A stretch of 64,000 bases of DNA from Histidinibacterium aquaticum (lineage in GTDB: Bacteria > Pseudomonadota > Alphaproteobacteria > Rhodobacterales > Rhodobacteraceae): contig NZ_VYQE01000001.1 in assembly GCF_008710275.1 (NCBI RefSeq), positions 682,001 to 746,000 of the forward strand, in the 5' to 3' direction. Both the position numbers and the translations under genes were made by a program. This document shows positions 18,821-27,830 of the stretch, one piece after another (the first letter of the stretch is position 1; every line of letters begins with the position of its first letter). The notes beneath the pieces were generated by a model, which did not search any database, was not told where the DNA came from, and was given only the letters and a program-made list of their open reading frames with translations.

Positions 18821-19480
18821 GTGATCAGAATCTCAAGTCTCGGCGCAGTACTTTCCGTGGTCTGGGCGACGAGCTCATCTTCTGGGATATGCGACTACCG
18901 GCTCAGCCAGTGGATCAGTCCAAAGGCTGCTACCGCTGCTGTTACAGCGGGTAGCGCGGGCGCGACGGTTGGCCCGGCTACCATGGCCATAGGGGGACTA
19001 TATTTCTTTCCACATGCAACCAGCGGAACTTTGATGTTGGGTTCAACGCTCGCCGGGGCTTCCGGGGCCGGAACAATAGGTATCATCGGAGGCAGTGGTT
19101 TTGCGGCAACTGCGCTTGCTGTTCTCACTGCGCCAATAACTCTGTTGGTTGCTGCCGGCACATCCGTCACGGTTGGCGGCCTCGAAGCCGGCTGCTATTT
19201 CGTCGATGAGCGAATTACAGAAGAAGAGAAGGTGCTGGAAATTCTAAGGCACGTTGCGCTAACCGCCAATGAGGATTACTTTAGGCTATTTGAGGTGAGC
19301 GACGAAGAGGCTGCCTTGACGGGGACAGCGAGTCGAATTCGCATACCTGATGAAAGTGGAGAGTACCAATTTTTCGATGTAGCAGACCTCTACATCGTGA
19401 ATGGCGAATTAATGCATCGGGATTGGTTTCTCAACACTCCGCTTGGAAACATAGCTGCCGCGGTGGTTACTCTTCGTTAG
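18821..19480 (+). CDS. Hypothetical Gly/Ala-rich membrane-associated protein
   Basis: 219 residues. GTG 18821 follows GGGAGTTCAGCGA. The N-terminus is weakly hydrophobic (LGAVLSVVWA). Residues ~35-125 are one long glycine/alanine-rich hydrophobic block with glycine-zipper spacing (GSTLAGASGAGTIGIIGGSG, then ALAVLTAPITLLVAAG). A soluble acidic C-terminal third follows (ITEEEKVLEILRHVAL, SRIRIPDESGEYQFFDVADLYIV). I recognise no family. The block could insert in membranes. It is the first gene of the island and AT-richer than the backbone. Confidence 0.6.
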   Translation: MIRISSLGAVLSVVWATSSSSGICDYRLSQWISPKAATAAVTAGSAGATVGPATMAIGGLYFFPHATSGTLMLGSTLAGASGAGTIGIIGGSGFAATALAVLTAPITLLVAAGTSVTVGGLEAGCYFVDERITEEEKVLEILRHVALTANEDYFRLFEVSDEEAALTGTASRIRIPDESGEYQFFDVADLYIVNGELMHRDWFLNTPLGNIAAAVVTLR

Positions 19481-19577
19481 CCTAATCTTGAACTTAGCAT
19501 AGGCCTCTTACTGGCCTACGAAAAACTTCAGAAACAGCTTTGGAATTCTTGAGAGAATCTTTGATCTGACTGGATCG

Positions 19578-20912
19578 TCAACTGTTTGCTCTCTTGAACC
19601 GGGTGTACTGAAATACCAAAGGTGCTGAAGCTAGCTTGTGATGAATAGTCCGGCCAGCAAGCTCTCTGTAAGGAGAGGAGGCAAGCTCCGGCGCCAGCAC
19701 AAGCCGTGCCGACTTTGGATTTATTGCGATGAGACATGCATCGAATAGTGCGTGAATATCGCGCCTAAGGACTAGGCTGTTTTCAGGAACTTCAAACTCA
19801 TCATTACCAGTATGTGGAATTACATGTGCGGCATCCAGTACGGCAGCGATACTCGCACCGGTCACGACGCAGCGCCCACCGTGTCGCTCCATCGCTTGTT
19901 CCCTAAATTTCCATTGCTCGGGCCTGGCCTTTGCAATGGCTGTTTTTCTCTTTCGTTCAGCATCTATTACTTCATCATGGTGCTCATTAAGCGCTCGTTC
20001 CAGAACACTCAGGTGTGCAAGCTCGGCAGCCTCCAGAGAGGCCGATCCACGAGAGCACATCTCCGTAATAATCTGATCGAGCTTGATCCGTTCTTCGTTG
20101 CTGAGGTTCCAGGCTCGCGGCCGTGGGTCATCTTTCAGTTTTTTGAGAACTCCTGACTCTAGGAAACCTTCGCTCAGATGCCGGAAACCGAAAGGGCGCT
20201 TGAGAAGGGCTAGGTCCCCGAGTTGGATATGCAACTCGTCGACTGCAGAGGTTATCCTCTTTGCCTTCGCGATCCCGGTAAGACCTTGGCCGAAACCAAA
20301 CTCCTCATCTTCGTGAACCCAAAGATATAGGATGTCACCGACCGCGAGATGTGGGCCAGGCGACTTGTCGCTAAGAGAACTCGCGCGTGGGACCCTCCAT
20401 GGCATTCGCAAGACTTGATCGTCCCAGTCACCGACTTCTTGAGGCCGCGCGATCCCTTGAGGCCCGTTCAGTTCCCCATTGAATTTTAACAGGAAAGTCT
20501 TTCCCCGACCCGCGATATCAGTGAAGGAAGGGCCTTTGAGCGATTGCTGCCAAAGCTCGGGACCGCCGGGAAGTTCATCCGTGATCAGACGAAACTCCGG
20601 ATGACTACCCCAATCGTAAGCAAAAACTCGACCTTGTGCCTCTGGGATGTCGATCTCTCCGGTCACTTCGCGGATATAGGTCAACGCGTCGCGGCTCGGA
20701 TAGCGCTCTCCCTTCTTCACAAGGATCGTTGTCAGAGGGGGGAGCTGTAATTCATGTACGTATGTTAGTACTACATATAGATTATTGCCAATCCCCCGAC
20801 CAGTAGGGTGTGGCCACCTTACAGCAGCAGCGAGTTCCTGATAGGTCGCTAGCCGCCCTTCTCTTGCTCGCGCCGCAAGAAATCGAGAAATCTCAAGCTG
20901 CAGTTCATTCAT
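19578..20912 (-). CDS. HNH endonuclease-domain protein
   Basis: 444 residues. ATG 20912 (MNELQLEISRFLAARAREG) starts a small helical N-terminal domain with TYQELAAAVRWPHPTGRGIG, resembling winged domains that precede nucleases. A central region of unknown fold follows (YLWVHEDEEFGFGQGLTGIAKA, possibly a base-recognition module). The C-terminus has the HNH core: HGGRCVVTGASIAAVLDAAH, HTGNDEFEVPENSLVLRRDIHALFD. This fits HNH_2-type restriction nucleases of the McrA-like group. No methyltransferase partner is adjacent, so a modification-dependent or stand-alone nuclease role in defence is inferred. The 33 extra upstream codons lack a good start. Confidence 0.75.
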   Translation of the reverse strand: MNELQLEISRFLAARAREGRLATYQELAAAVRWPHPTGRGIGNNLYVVLTYVHELQLPPLTTILVKKGERYPSRDALTYIREVTGEIDIPEAQGRVFAYDWGSHPEFRLITDELPGGPELWQQSLKGPSFTDIAGRGKTFLLKFNGELNGPQGIARPQEVGDWDDQVLRMPWRVPRASSLSDKSPGPHLAVGDILYLWVHEDEEFGFGQGLTGIAKAKRITSAVDELHIQLGDLALLKRPFGFRHLSEGFLESGVLKKLKDDPRPRAWNLSNEERIKLDQIITEMCSRGSASLEAAELAHLSVLERALNEHHDEVIDAERKRKTAIAKARPEQWKFREQAMERHGGRCVVTGASIAAVLDAAHVIPHTGNDEFEVPENSLVLRRDIHALFDACLIAINPKSARLVLAPELASSPYRELAGRTIHHKLASAPLVFQYTRFKRANS

Positions 20913-21025
20913 CGTCAAACCACTGGCGCTTTTCACCGTCCTTTGATGCCGCCACAACGGCTCGAGTGCATAAATCGACGGGCGAAAAAGGGATGGCGGC
21001 AAGCTGACCCGCAACCCCAGTAGAA

Positions 21026-21418
21026 CTATTCACATTTACCTACATAAGATCCGAAAGCATCAAAAAGCCCTTGCCTATGGCGAGAGTAGAAAACCAAATC
21101 GTTCGCGAAATCAAAAGTATACAATTCACTGCCCGACATGTAGCCAACATATAGAGTAACTTTCCGATCGCCCTCCAATGCTACGGAGATCGACTGCCCC
21201 AACTCGCGCGCCGAGTTATGATCGCCCCACCGGATATCGAAGCCACCTCTGTTTAAGAAAAGAGAAACTTGCGCCTCGCTAAACTGATCTTCACTCCACT
21301 CGCCCATCATGTCTGAGTAGGTAGTGAATCCTTCAAGCTCAGTGCAGGTTGCGATAACTTGGGCTAGGCCCGCCGAAGCGGAGATGAAAAAAAGCCCCGA
21401 TATCGCAATCAATCGCAA
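21026..21418 (-). CDS. Exported protein of unknown function
   Basis: 130 residues with a signal peptide (MRLIAISGLFFISASAGLAQ) and a mature part with two Cys residues near the ends (ATCTELEGF and YVGKCE) that could form a disulfide. No family recognised. It is the same strand as the HNH gene and about 110 bases upstream of it, in the AT-richer outer part of the island. Confidence 0.6.
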   Translation of the reverse strand: MRLIAISGLFFISASAGLAQVIATCTELEGFTTYSDMMGEWSEDQFSEAQVSLFLNRGGFDIRWGDHNSARELGQSISVALEGDRKVTLYVGYMSGSELYTFDFANDLVFYSRHRQGLFDAFGSYVGKCE

Positions 21419-21600
21419 GCGGGTCGCTCCCCTGGATGCTTCAGCAATGGAATTGACCCTATTGATATCACATTGGCCAGCAACGAGCGCAATCGAAAAT
21501 TTTATGCCGCCTTACAAACACCAAAATCGCGACCGGCCGGGGCGGCGCAAGATCTGTCAAGCCTTAGCCACAAACTCCGTCGGAACTCTCCAACACAACC

Positions 21601-22377
21601 TTATACTAGCCTCTCGCAGCTCAGGTCCGTTCGATATCCTCCGCCATCGACGGTGTGTGTTGCCCGAATAATCAACCAGTCGGTGTCAGCGGGAGCGCCG
21701 AAGCCGGAGAGGCGCAGCCGCGCCTCCGCAACCGCGTCCGGGTTGCCCGGCATCTCGACTGACAGCTGGATGCCCTCGCGCTGTCCGCGCCGCCATTCCG
21801 CCTCGGCAGCTGCCTGGGCGCTCGCCTCATCGGGGAACCGCTGCCGCAGCCGACGGACCCGGTCACCCTCGCCCGCCGTGACCTCGACCGGCTCCCCGGC
21901 CCCGGTGTCCCGGTAGCTGGCGACGACCCGCCCCACTGCCGGCCGCAGAGCCTTGCGGACCCGCCAGGTCGAAACATCCCGAGGCCGGACTGCGATCACC
22001 GGCATGGGCTGACCGGAGACCGTCAGGCTGGCTCCGCGCTTCGCTAGGACGAGACGGCTGCCTCCGGGCTTCACGATTGCATCGCGATCCCGCGCCACGC
22101 GAGTGAGCAGATTGATGTCCGCCTCGTCCACCTGATCCAGGTGCGGGAGCACCGCCCCTGCGAGGCTCGGCGCGACCGCAGGCTCGAGCCCGTGCTCGGT
22201 TGCGATGGTCTCCACCAGCGTGCCGAAAGTGGTCCCATCGGGCCAGCTGCGCGAGCGCTGCTCTGTGAGAGCCGTGAGGCCGGACGAGGTCTCGCCGTGG
22301 ATGGATGACACGGCCCGGATCATGAGCTCGTCGGGCGGACCACCCGCCTCTATCTCGTCGGCGATGAAAAGTCTCAC
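21601..22377 (-). pseudogene. Phage late control D (gpD/tail protein) fragment, 5' truncated
   Basis: 258 codons matching the C-terminal two thirds of the P2 gpD-like baseplate/tail protein: RSWPDGTTFGTLVETIATEHGL, HLDQVDEADINLLTRVARDRDA, VIAVRPRDVSTWRV, and the late AATHTVDGGGYRT-like ending (IIRATHTVDGGGYRTDLSCE). The usual first ~90 residues are absent. The open frame begins exactly at the second attachment-like block (22371), so the gene was cut there. No other tail genes are in the window, so it is a remnant. Confidence 0.75.
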
Positions 22378-22478
22378 GTGATGTGAGCGACATCAGCGCC
22401 TTAGCCCCATCCGTTCCCAAGAACGGTTGCAGAACTAAGAACGAAAGTGGGAACGCGACGCTCCAGCACCAAAGCACC
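22371..22478. repeat. Inner attachment-like block (arm region, copy 2)
   Basis: AAGTCTC followed by about 100 bases similar to the left element end at 18600-18705: TGATGT.AG, ATCAGC.CCTT, CCGTTCCCAAGAAC (GTTCCCA at 22413-22419) and GTGGGAACGC (TGGGAAC at 22448-22454). Only seven core bases match the tRNA here, and the sequence to its left is phage gene D rather than tRNA. It is probably the end of the main element at a site created by an earlier related element. Confidence 0.6.
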
Positions 22479-22502
22479 GAGAAGTACGTTACGCGCTCGG
22501 AC

Positions 22503-23822
22503 CTAGTAGACCTCGCTGTAGCGGGCGCATTTCTCGGCGTCGCTCAGACCCTCGATGACCGACATCTCCGTGCGCTTGTGGTCCGCGTAGACCTTCACGA
22601 ACTCGGCCCCGAACCAGCGCCTCACCGCCTCCGAGCCTTCCAGCCTTTCCAGCGCCTCGAGCAGGCTCTGCGGCAGGCGCGCGAAGCCGCGCGCGGCGAG
22701 CTCGTCGGGCTCAAGCTCCGACAGGTCCTCCTGGGTGACGGCGGGCGGCTCGATCTTCTCGCGCAGCCCCTCGACCCCGGCGAAGACCAGCGCGGCCAGC
22801 ACGAGATGCGGGCTCGCGGCGGCGTCGATGGCCCGCACCTCGAAGTTGAACTGCCGGGCGATGCTGGTCTCGTCCTTCGCCGTGACGGGGCAGATGCGGA
22901 CCGAGGCCTCGCGGTCGCGGAAGCCGAGGTTGTTGTAGGCCGCGCTCCAGCGATGAGGGGTGAGGCGTAGGTAGCTGATGTCAGAAGGCGCCAGCAGCGC
23001 GAGGATCTGGTCGAGATGGGCGAGAATTCCGCCCACGAAGTGCCGGGTCGCCTCGCTCATCCCGTGGGGCGCGTCGGCGTCGTAGGTCGCGGGTTCGCCC
23101 TCCGCGTCGAGAAAGCTCATGTGCAGATGGACGCCGTTGCCGACACTCTCGGGATCGAGAATCGGCGCGAAGCTCGCCGCATGGCCCGCACGAGTCGTGA
23201 CCTCCTGCACCAGAAGCTTCGTGATCGCCGAGACGTCGGCGATGCGGACGCCGTCGAAGGGATCGGTCGTCACCTCGTACTGCGAGGGCCCGTACTCCTT
23301 CATGAAGGTATCGGGCCCGATCCCCGCCGCCGCCATCGCGTCGATCAGGTGCTGCGCCCAGCTCTGTGCGCTGCGGAAACCGCGGAAGCCGTAGCTGTCG
23401 CCGGGCACGGGCGCCACGTCCGAGAGCTGGAACTCGTGCTCGAAGGCGCCGACGAGGCTCAGCCCCGCGACCGCCTCCAGCTCCGCCAGCGCCCGCTTCG
23501 CCAGCGACCGCGTGCAGTAGTCCCAGGGCTCCCCATCGAGGCTCTGGATGTCGCCGAGCGCGAAATCGAGAGGCGGACGTCCGTCCCCGCCGGGGAGCTG
23601 GAAGCGGCTCTCGGGATCGGGAACGAGAACGAGATCGCCCAGCGCCCCGAACGGCGTGGGCGCGATGGCGTTGAAGCAGGTGATCTGGACGTTGGTCGGC
23701 GTCCAGCCGACGCCACGACGGGACCGTTTGTCCCATGCCGAGACCGGAAAGGCCTTTCCGCGGAGCAGACCGGCAAGGTCAGTCGTTCCGACGAATACCA
23801 TCGGGTCTTCTGGCAGGGTCAT
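22503..23822 (-). CDS. Glutamine synthetase-family ligase (gamma-glutamyl-amine type)
   Basis: 439 residues of the glutamine synthetase superfamily, which form gamma-glutamyl amides from glutamate, ATP and an amine. Conserved parts: GAFEHEFQLSD (ExE metal site), KEYGPSQYEVTTDPFDGVR, NGVHLHMSF (His of the substrate site) and RWSAAYNNLGFRDREASVRICP with the ATP-binding Arg residues. The N-terminal beta-grasp part is shorter than in GlnA, as in PuuA-like catabolic members. The ATG overlaps the RpiR stop by four bases (ATGA), so they are translationally coupled. With the amidohydrolases across the divergent promoter, activation of an amine or amino-acid substrate is inferred. Confidence 0.85.
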   Translation of the reverse strand: MTLPEDPMVFVGTTDLAGLLRGKAFPVSAWDKRSRRGVGWTPTNVQITCFNAIAPTPFGALGDLVLVPDPESRFQLPGGDGRPPLDFALGDIQSLDGEPWDYCTRSLAKRALAELEAVAGLSLVGAFEHEFQLSDVAPVPGDSYGFRGFRSAQSWAQHLIDAMAAAGIGPDTFMKEYGPSQYEVTTDPFDGVRIADVSAITKLLVQEVTTRAGHAASFAPILDPESVGNGVHLHMSFLDAEGEPATYDADAPHGMSEATRHFVGGILAHLDQILALLAPSDISYLRLTPHRWSAAYNNLGFRDREASVRICPVTAKDETSIARQFNFEVRAIDAAASPHLVLAALVFAGVEGLREKIEPPAVTQEDLSELEPDELAARGFARLPQSLLEALERLEGSEAVRRWFGAEFVKVYADHKRTEMSVIEGLSDAEKCARYSEVY

Positions 23823-24664
23823 TCAGGGGTCTCCGTCTTGGTTTCTCTCAGGGCGTCCCAGGCCTCGATCCGGTCCTTGGTGCCGTCCCAGTTCCGCTCG
23901 GCCAGCGGCACGAGCAGCGCCTCGACCAGCGCGAAGCCGGCGACGTAGCTGTCCCAGAGGGTGCCGGAATGGATCGGCACGGGGATGAGCTCGGTCGCGC
24001 CCCGGCTGGCGGGACTGATCCACTGGTCGGTGATGACGATGGTCTGCGCCCGACGCTCGCGAACCTTCACCGAAAGCCGGGCGAGGCTGTCCTGATAGCG
24101 GCGGAAGTCGATGATGAGGACGACGTCCTTCGGCCGGAGGCGCAGCAGGTACTCGGGCCAGAGCTCGGGGTCCGACGGAATATGGGTGACATCGGCCCGG
24201 ATCTGCCGGAGGTGGCCGACGAAGAACCGGGCGATCGTGTCGGTCATCCGCCCACCGATCATGTAGATGCGCCGCCGGGAGTCCGACAGCAGCTCGACCA
24301 CCCGCTCGAACTGCGTGCGGGGCATCTGTTCGGCGAGCTCGGCCAGAAGCGCCGAGGCCCTGGCGAGATGCGCCGCAAGCGGGTCCTCCGGCGCGCCTCC
24401 CTGGGACTCCCGAAGCTCGATCGGCGACGACTTCCCGGCCCGCAGCTCCTTCACAAGGGACTGCTGGAATTCCTGGAAGCCGCGATATCCCAGCTTGTTC
24501 ACAAAGCGGGAGATCGAGGGCGCCGAAACTCCGGCGCGCTGCGACAGTTCCTGGATCGGTTCGAGACCGGCGAAGGGGTAATCGGCGAGGATGACCGCGG
24601 ACAGCTGACGCTCGGCCGGCGTCATCGTGTCGGACACGGATTCGATCTGGCTTCTCAAACTCAC
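23819..24664 (-). CDS. RpiR/MurR-family transcriptional regulator
   Basis: 281 residues. The N-terminal HTH_6 domain (TPAERQLSAVILADYPFAG...GVSAPSISRFVNKLGYRGFQEFQ) is the RpiR pattern. The C-terminal SIS domain has IYMIGGRMTDTIARFF and VVLIIDFRRYQDSLAR, but the usual Ser of sugar-phosphate-binding SIS domains is not obvious. It is divergent from the N-formylglutamate amidohydrolase operon and first in the operon with the ligase, so it probably controls both directions from the 173-base gap. Confidence 0.9.
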   Translation of the reverse strand: MSLRSQIESVSDTMTPAERQLSAVILADYPFAGLEPIQELSQRAGVSAPSISRFVNKLGYRGFQEFQQSLVKELRAGKSSPIELRESQGGAPEDPLAAHLARASALLAELAEQMPRTQFERVVELLSDSRRRIYMIGGRMTDTIARFFVGHLRQIRADVTHIPSDPELWPEYLLRLRPKDVVLIIDFRRYQDSLARLSVKVRERRAQTIVITDQWISPASRGATELIPVPIHSGTLWDSYVAGFALVEALLVPLAERNWDGTKDRIEAWDALRETKTETPE

Positions 24665-24750
24665 CGGTCCGCTGCCCCCACCAACCGATCCTCACGTCGC
24701 TACCCAGGGCGAGATTGGCGGCGCAAAAAACTTCTGTCAACAAAGCTGCA

Positions 24751-24772
24751 CAAGTTGACTTTGATCGACTTG
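24751..24772. promoter_or_regulatory. Candidate RpiR operator
   Basis: CAAGTTGA-cttt-ga-TCGACTTG: an inverted repeat with 7 of 8 arm bases paired, in the AT-rich part of the divergent gap between rpiR and the amidohydrolase operon. It also overlaps the likely promoters. A related TGTCAAC/GTTGAC pair lies just upstream (24735-24758). Regulator assignment is by position only. Confidence 0.5.
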
Positions 24773-24837
24773 TTTCAGAGATTCCGACGGGCTCGAACCG
24801 GTGAGTTATTGGGCAGACAGCGAACGGAGTGAAGAGA

Positions 24838-25641
24838 ATGGAGAGCCAGGTTCGCAGCGGGCCGAATGGATCTTCGGGCAAGGACCAGGCACCCCTGCTT
24901 GACCCCGAACGTGATCCGGCACCGGTCGAGATCGTCGAGCCGACGAAGCGCGACGACATCCTTCTCGTCTGCGAGCATGCCGGGAGGGCCGTGCCCGCCG
25001 CCCTCGACGACCTGGGATTGGACGAAGCGGACCTCGGGCGCCACATCGGTAGCGATATCGGGGCCGAGAACGTCGCCCGCGCCATCGCAGCCGAGCTCGG
25101 CTGCACCTTGATCGTCCAGCGCTACAGCCGGCTCGTCATCGACTGCAACCGGCCGCCGCGCACCCCGCATTCGATCCCCGAAGTGAGCGACGGGACCGTC
25201 GTGCCCGGCAACGCGAACCTCAGCCACGAAGAGACCGAGGCGCGGGTCAACGAGATCTTCGAGCCCTACGCCGAGGCCTGCCGCGAGCGCGCCGCCCTGC
25301 CGACGGTCCGGGCGGGCTATTCTATCCACAGCTTCGAACCGGTCCTCGCCGGTCGGGCCCGGCCCTGGCACGTGGGCTTCCTCTACGCCTCGGAACAGAG
25401 CCGCGGGGCGCAGCTCGCCGCCGACTTCCGCGCGGCGCGTCCTGAGATGCTGGTCGGGGATAACGAACCCTACCAGATCGAGACCGAAACCGACTGGTTC
25501 ATCCCCTACTGCGCGGAGGAGAAGAACCTCAGAAACAGCCTGATCGAGATCCGGAACGACCTGATCCGCACTCCGGCCGGCTACGACGCATGGGCCTCAG
25601 ACCTCTCCTTGCTCATCAGCAGGGCCATCCCCCAACTCTGA
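24838..25641 (+). CDS. N-formylglutamate amidohydrolase-family hydrolase
   Basis: 267 residues of the HutG/NFGase family (zinc-dependent amidohydrolases). Conserved: VCEHAGRAVP, GADLGRHIGSDIGAENVARA-like region (LGRHIGSDIG), SRLVIDCNRPP, IHSFEPVL and DNEPYQIETETDWFIP. ATG 24838 has GGAG at 8-base spacing; a GTG nine bases upstream is possible. It opens an eight-gene operon (to 33253). In histidine degradation the enzyme releases formate from N-formylglutamate, but no hut genes are here, so an N-acyl amino acid substrate of a different pathway is more likely. Confidence 0.85.
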   Translation: MESQVRSGPNGSSGKDQAPLLDPERDPAPVEIVEPTKRDDILLVCEHAGRAVPAALDDLGLDEADLGRHIGSDIGAENVARAIAAELGCTLIVQRYSRLVIDCNRPPRTPHSIPEVSDGTVVPGNANLSHEETEARVNEIFEPYAEACRERAALPTVRAGYSIHSFEPVLAGRARPWHVGFLYASEQSRGAQLAADFRAARPEMLVGDNEPYQIETETDWFIPYCAEEKNLRNSLIEIRNDLIRTPAGYDAWASDLSLLISRAIPQL

Positions 25642-25828
25642 TCCGCACCCTCATCCAGCCAACCGCCTGCACGATTCGGAGGCAGGGACCCGCGGTCAGC
25701 CCGCGCAAGCTGCAATTATTTCCTCACAGTTCTTGCTTTCCTTGACTCTGAAAGTTTCCAATCAATGATGGAGGCGAACATTGCGGCCGGACCCTACTTC
25801 CGCCGGCGCTAAGACTTTGGAGCCCGAC

Positions 25829-26473
25829 GTGCAGACACGCGACGTCCCCCTCGACCCGGCCGCTTCCGCCCTCCTCTTCATCGACGTTCAGAACTTCAGC
25901 GCGCGCCGTGACGGAGGCGAGTGGAAGGACCTCTCGCCCGAGGCCTTCGAAAAGAAGCTCGGCTGGTTTTTCGAGAGGTTCGAGGCCGATACCCTGCCGA
26001 ACATGCAGCGCCTCCAGGCCGGCTGCCGGGCCGCCAAGATCGAGGTGCTCTACACCACCATCGAGAGTCTGACGCTCGATGGCCGCGACCGGTCGCTCGA
26101 CTACAAGATCACTGGCTTCAACGTGCCGAAAGCCTCCTGGGACGGAAAGGTCCTCGACGCAATCGCGCCGGGCGAGGACGAGATCGTCCTGCCGAAGTCC
26201 TCGTCCTCGGTCTTCATCTCCACCCACATCGACTACATCCTGCGCAACCTCGGCGTCCGCCAGCTCGTCATTTCCGGGCTCGTCACGGACCAGTGCGTTG
26301 AGAGCGCCATCCGGGACGCATGCGACCTCGGCTACCTCGTGACCCAGGTCACCGACGCCTGTCTAACCTACAGCCAGCAGCGACAGGATTTCTCGATCTC
26401 GGCGATCAAGGGCTACTGCCGGCAGGTCACCACCGACCAGCTGCTGAAAGAACTCGAAGGAGCGACCCCATGA
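25829..26473 (+). CDS. Isochorismatase-like cysteine hydrolase
   Basis: 214 residues, isochorismatase fold. The triad is visible: Asp in LLFIDVQNF, Lys in IVLPKSSSS and Cys in VTDQCVESA, with the cis-peptide region VFISTHID. Such proteins hydrolyse amides or ureido acids (nicotinamidase, N-carbamoylsarcosine amidase types). GTG 25829 with TTTGGAGC upstream is preferred over an open TTG at 25781. It overlaps the M20 gene start by four bases (ATGA). Substrate is inferred to be an amide or ureido compound given its neighbours. Confidence 0.87.
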   Translation: MQTRDVPLDPAASALLFIDVQNFSARRDGGEWKDLSPEAFEKKLGWFFERFEADTLPNMQRLQAGCRAAKIEVLYTTIESLTLDGRDRSLDYKITGFNVPKASWDGKVLDAIAPGEDEIVLPKSSSSVFISTHIDYILRNLGVRQLVISGLVTDQCVESAIRDACDLGYLVTQVTDACLTYSQQRQDFSISAIKGYCRQVTTDQLLKELEGATP

Positions 26474-27780
26474 GCGATACTAAGCAAGCGGTCTGGGATG
26501 CGATCGACGCGGACCCCGACTTCGTCACCGAGCTCACGCAAGAACTTGTGCGTATTCCCTCGGTCAACCCGAAGTTCGAGACGGGCGACGGACTGAACCG
26601 CGAGAGCGATGTACAAGCTATACTCGAGGAACGACTGAAGGGGTTGGGCTTCGACACCGCTCAGGACGAGGTCTTTCCGAACCGCCCCAACCTGATCGCC
26701 GATCTCGCCGGCAATGAGGACCGCAGCCTCATCCTCTGTGGCCATATAGACGTTGTGCCGGTGGGCGCGCGCTCCGACTGGTCGGTCGACCCCTGGGGCG
26801 GCGAGCGCAAGGACGGCCGCATCTACGGCCGTGGCGCGGTCGACATGAAGTCTGGCGTTGCCGCCTGCGTCGCCGCCTATCACTTCATCCGGAAAGCCGG
26901 GCTGACGCTCGACGGGCGCTTTTCGATCCATTCAGTGGTCGACGAGGAGGCCGGCGGCTTCGGCGCGATGCACGCGGTCAGGCAAGGCCAGCTCGCGAAA
27001 GGCGCAATCGTGACAGAACCAACATGGGGCATGGTCCAGCCTGCAGAGGGCGGGCTCGAATGGGTCCGCGTGACACTCTTCGGACGGTCGGGTCATGCCG
27101 GCTTCCGCTACAATGACATTTTCCCGCAGCCTGATGTCGATGGCCGGCTCAAGCCCGCGATCAACGCCATCGAACTCGCGAACCGCTTCCTGACCGCCCT
27201 GCGCGACTTCGAGCAGTCGCGCTGCCGCAACAACTACCACCCGCTCTGCCCGCCGGGGCTCTCGACCATCAACCCAGGCGTCTTTCATGGCGGAGTCGGA
27301 CTAGGCGAGGATGGCCTTCCGCAGATCCGCTCGAACCCGGCGATGACGCCGGACACGGCTGTCATCGATCTCGACTACAAGTATCTGCCGCACGAGGACA
27401 GTTTCGAGGTCCGGCGCGAGTTCGAGGCCTTCGTGAAAGCCTTTGCCGATACCGACCCCTGGATGCGGGAGCACCCGCCCAAGGTCCAATGGGAGCTGGG
27501 CGGACTGCATTTCCCGGCGATGGATACCCCCGTCGACCACCCGCTGGTACAATCGTTAATCGGCGACCACGAGATCATCGAGGGCAAGGCGCCCCCGATC
27601 CGCGGCTTCGACGCCGTCACCGACGCCGCGCATTATGCCGGAGCCGGAGTGGACAGCGTCATCTACGGGCCTACCGGCGACGGCTTTCACGGCATCGACG
27701 AATACGTCGACATCGCCTCACTCCTTCGCGTGACCAAGGTCGTCGCCGGGGCTGTCATTGATCACTGCGGTCTGCGCTGA
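26470..27780 (+). CDS. M20-family metallohydrolase (ArgE/DapE-like)
   Basis: 436 residues. Metal ligands of the di-zinc site: LCGHIDVVPVG, GRGAVDMKSGVAA and DEEAGGFGA; the dimerisation domain contains RSGHAGFRYNDIFPQPDVDG. Members remove N-acyl groups from amino acids or hydrolyse small peptides. The ATG overlaps the previous stop (ATGA). With the NFGase-like and isochorismatase-like enzymes it gives three different C-N hydrolases in one operon, implying stepwise amide breakdown of an imported compound. Confidence 0.9.
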   Translation: MSDTKQAVWDAIDADPDFVTELTQELVRIPSVNPKFETGDGLNRESDVQAILEERLKGLGFDTAQDEVFPNRPNLIADLAGNEDRSLILCGHIDVVPVGARSDWSVDPWGGERKDGRIYGRGAVDMKSGVAACVAAYHFIRKAGLTLDGRFSIHSVVDEEAGGFGAMHAVRQGQLAKGAIVTEPTWGMVQPAEGGLEWVRVTLFGRSGHAGFRYNDIFPQPDVDGRLKPAINAIELANRFLTALRDFEQSRCRNNYHPLCPPGLSTINPGVFHGGVGLGEDGLPQIRSNPAMTPDTAVIDLDYKYLPHEDSFEVRREFEAFVKAFADTDPWMREHPPKVQWELGGLHFPAMDTPVDHPLVQSLIGDHEIIEGKAPPIRGFDAVTDAAHYAGAGVDSVIYGPTGDGFHGIDEYVDIASLLRVTKVVAGAVIDHCGLR

Positions 27781-27830
27781 GCGCCGATGCCCGACACGGA
27801 ATCCAAGCAACCACCAATGGGGAAAGTCAG

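Noticed and set aside
18821-19480. Lipoprotein call for the Gly-rich protein (SSSGIC)
   Set aside because: The Cys lies outside a proper lipobox and the preceding hydrophobic stretch is short.
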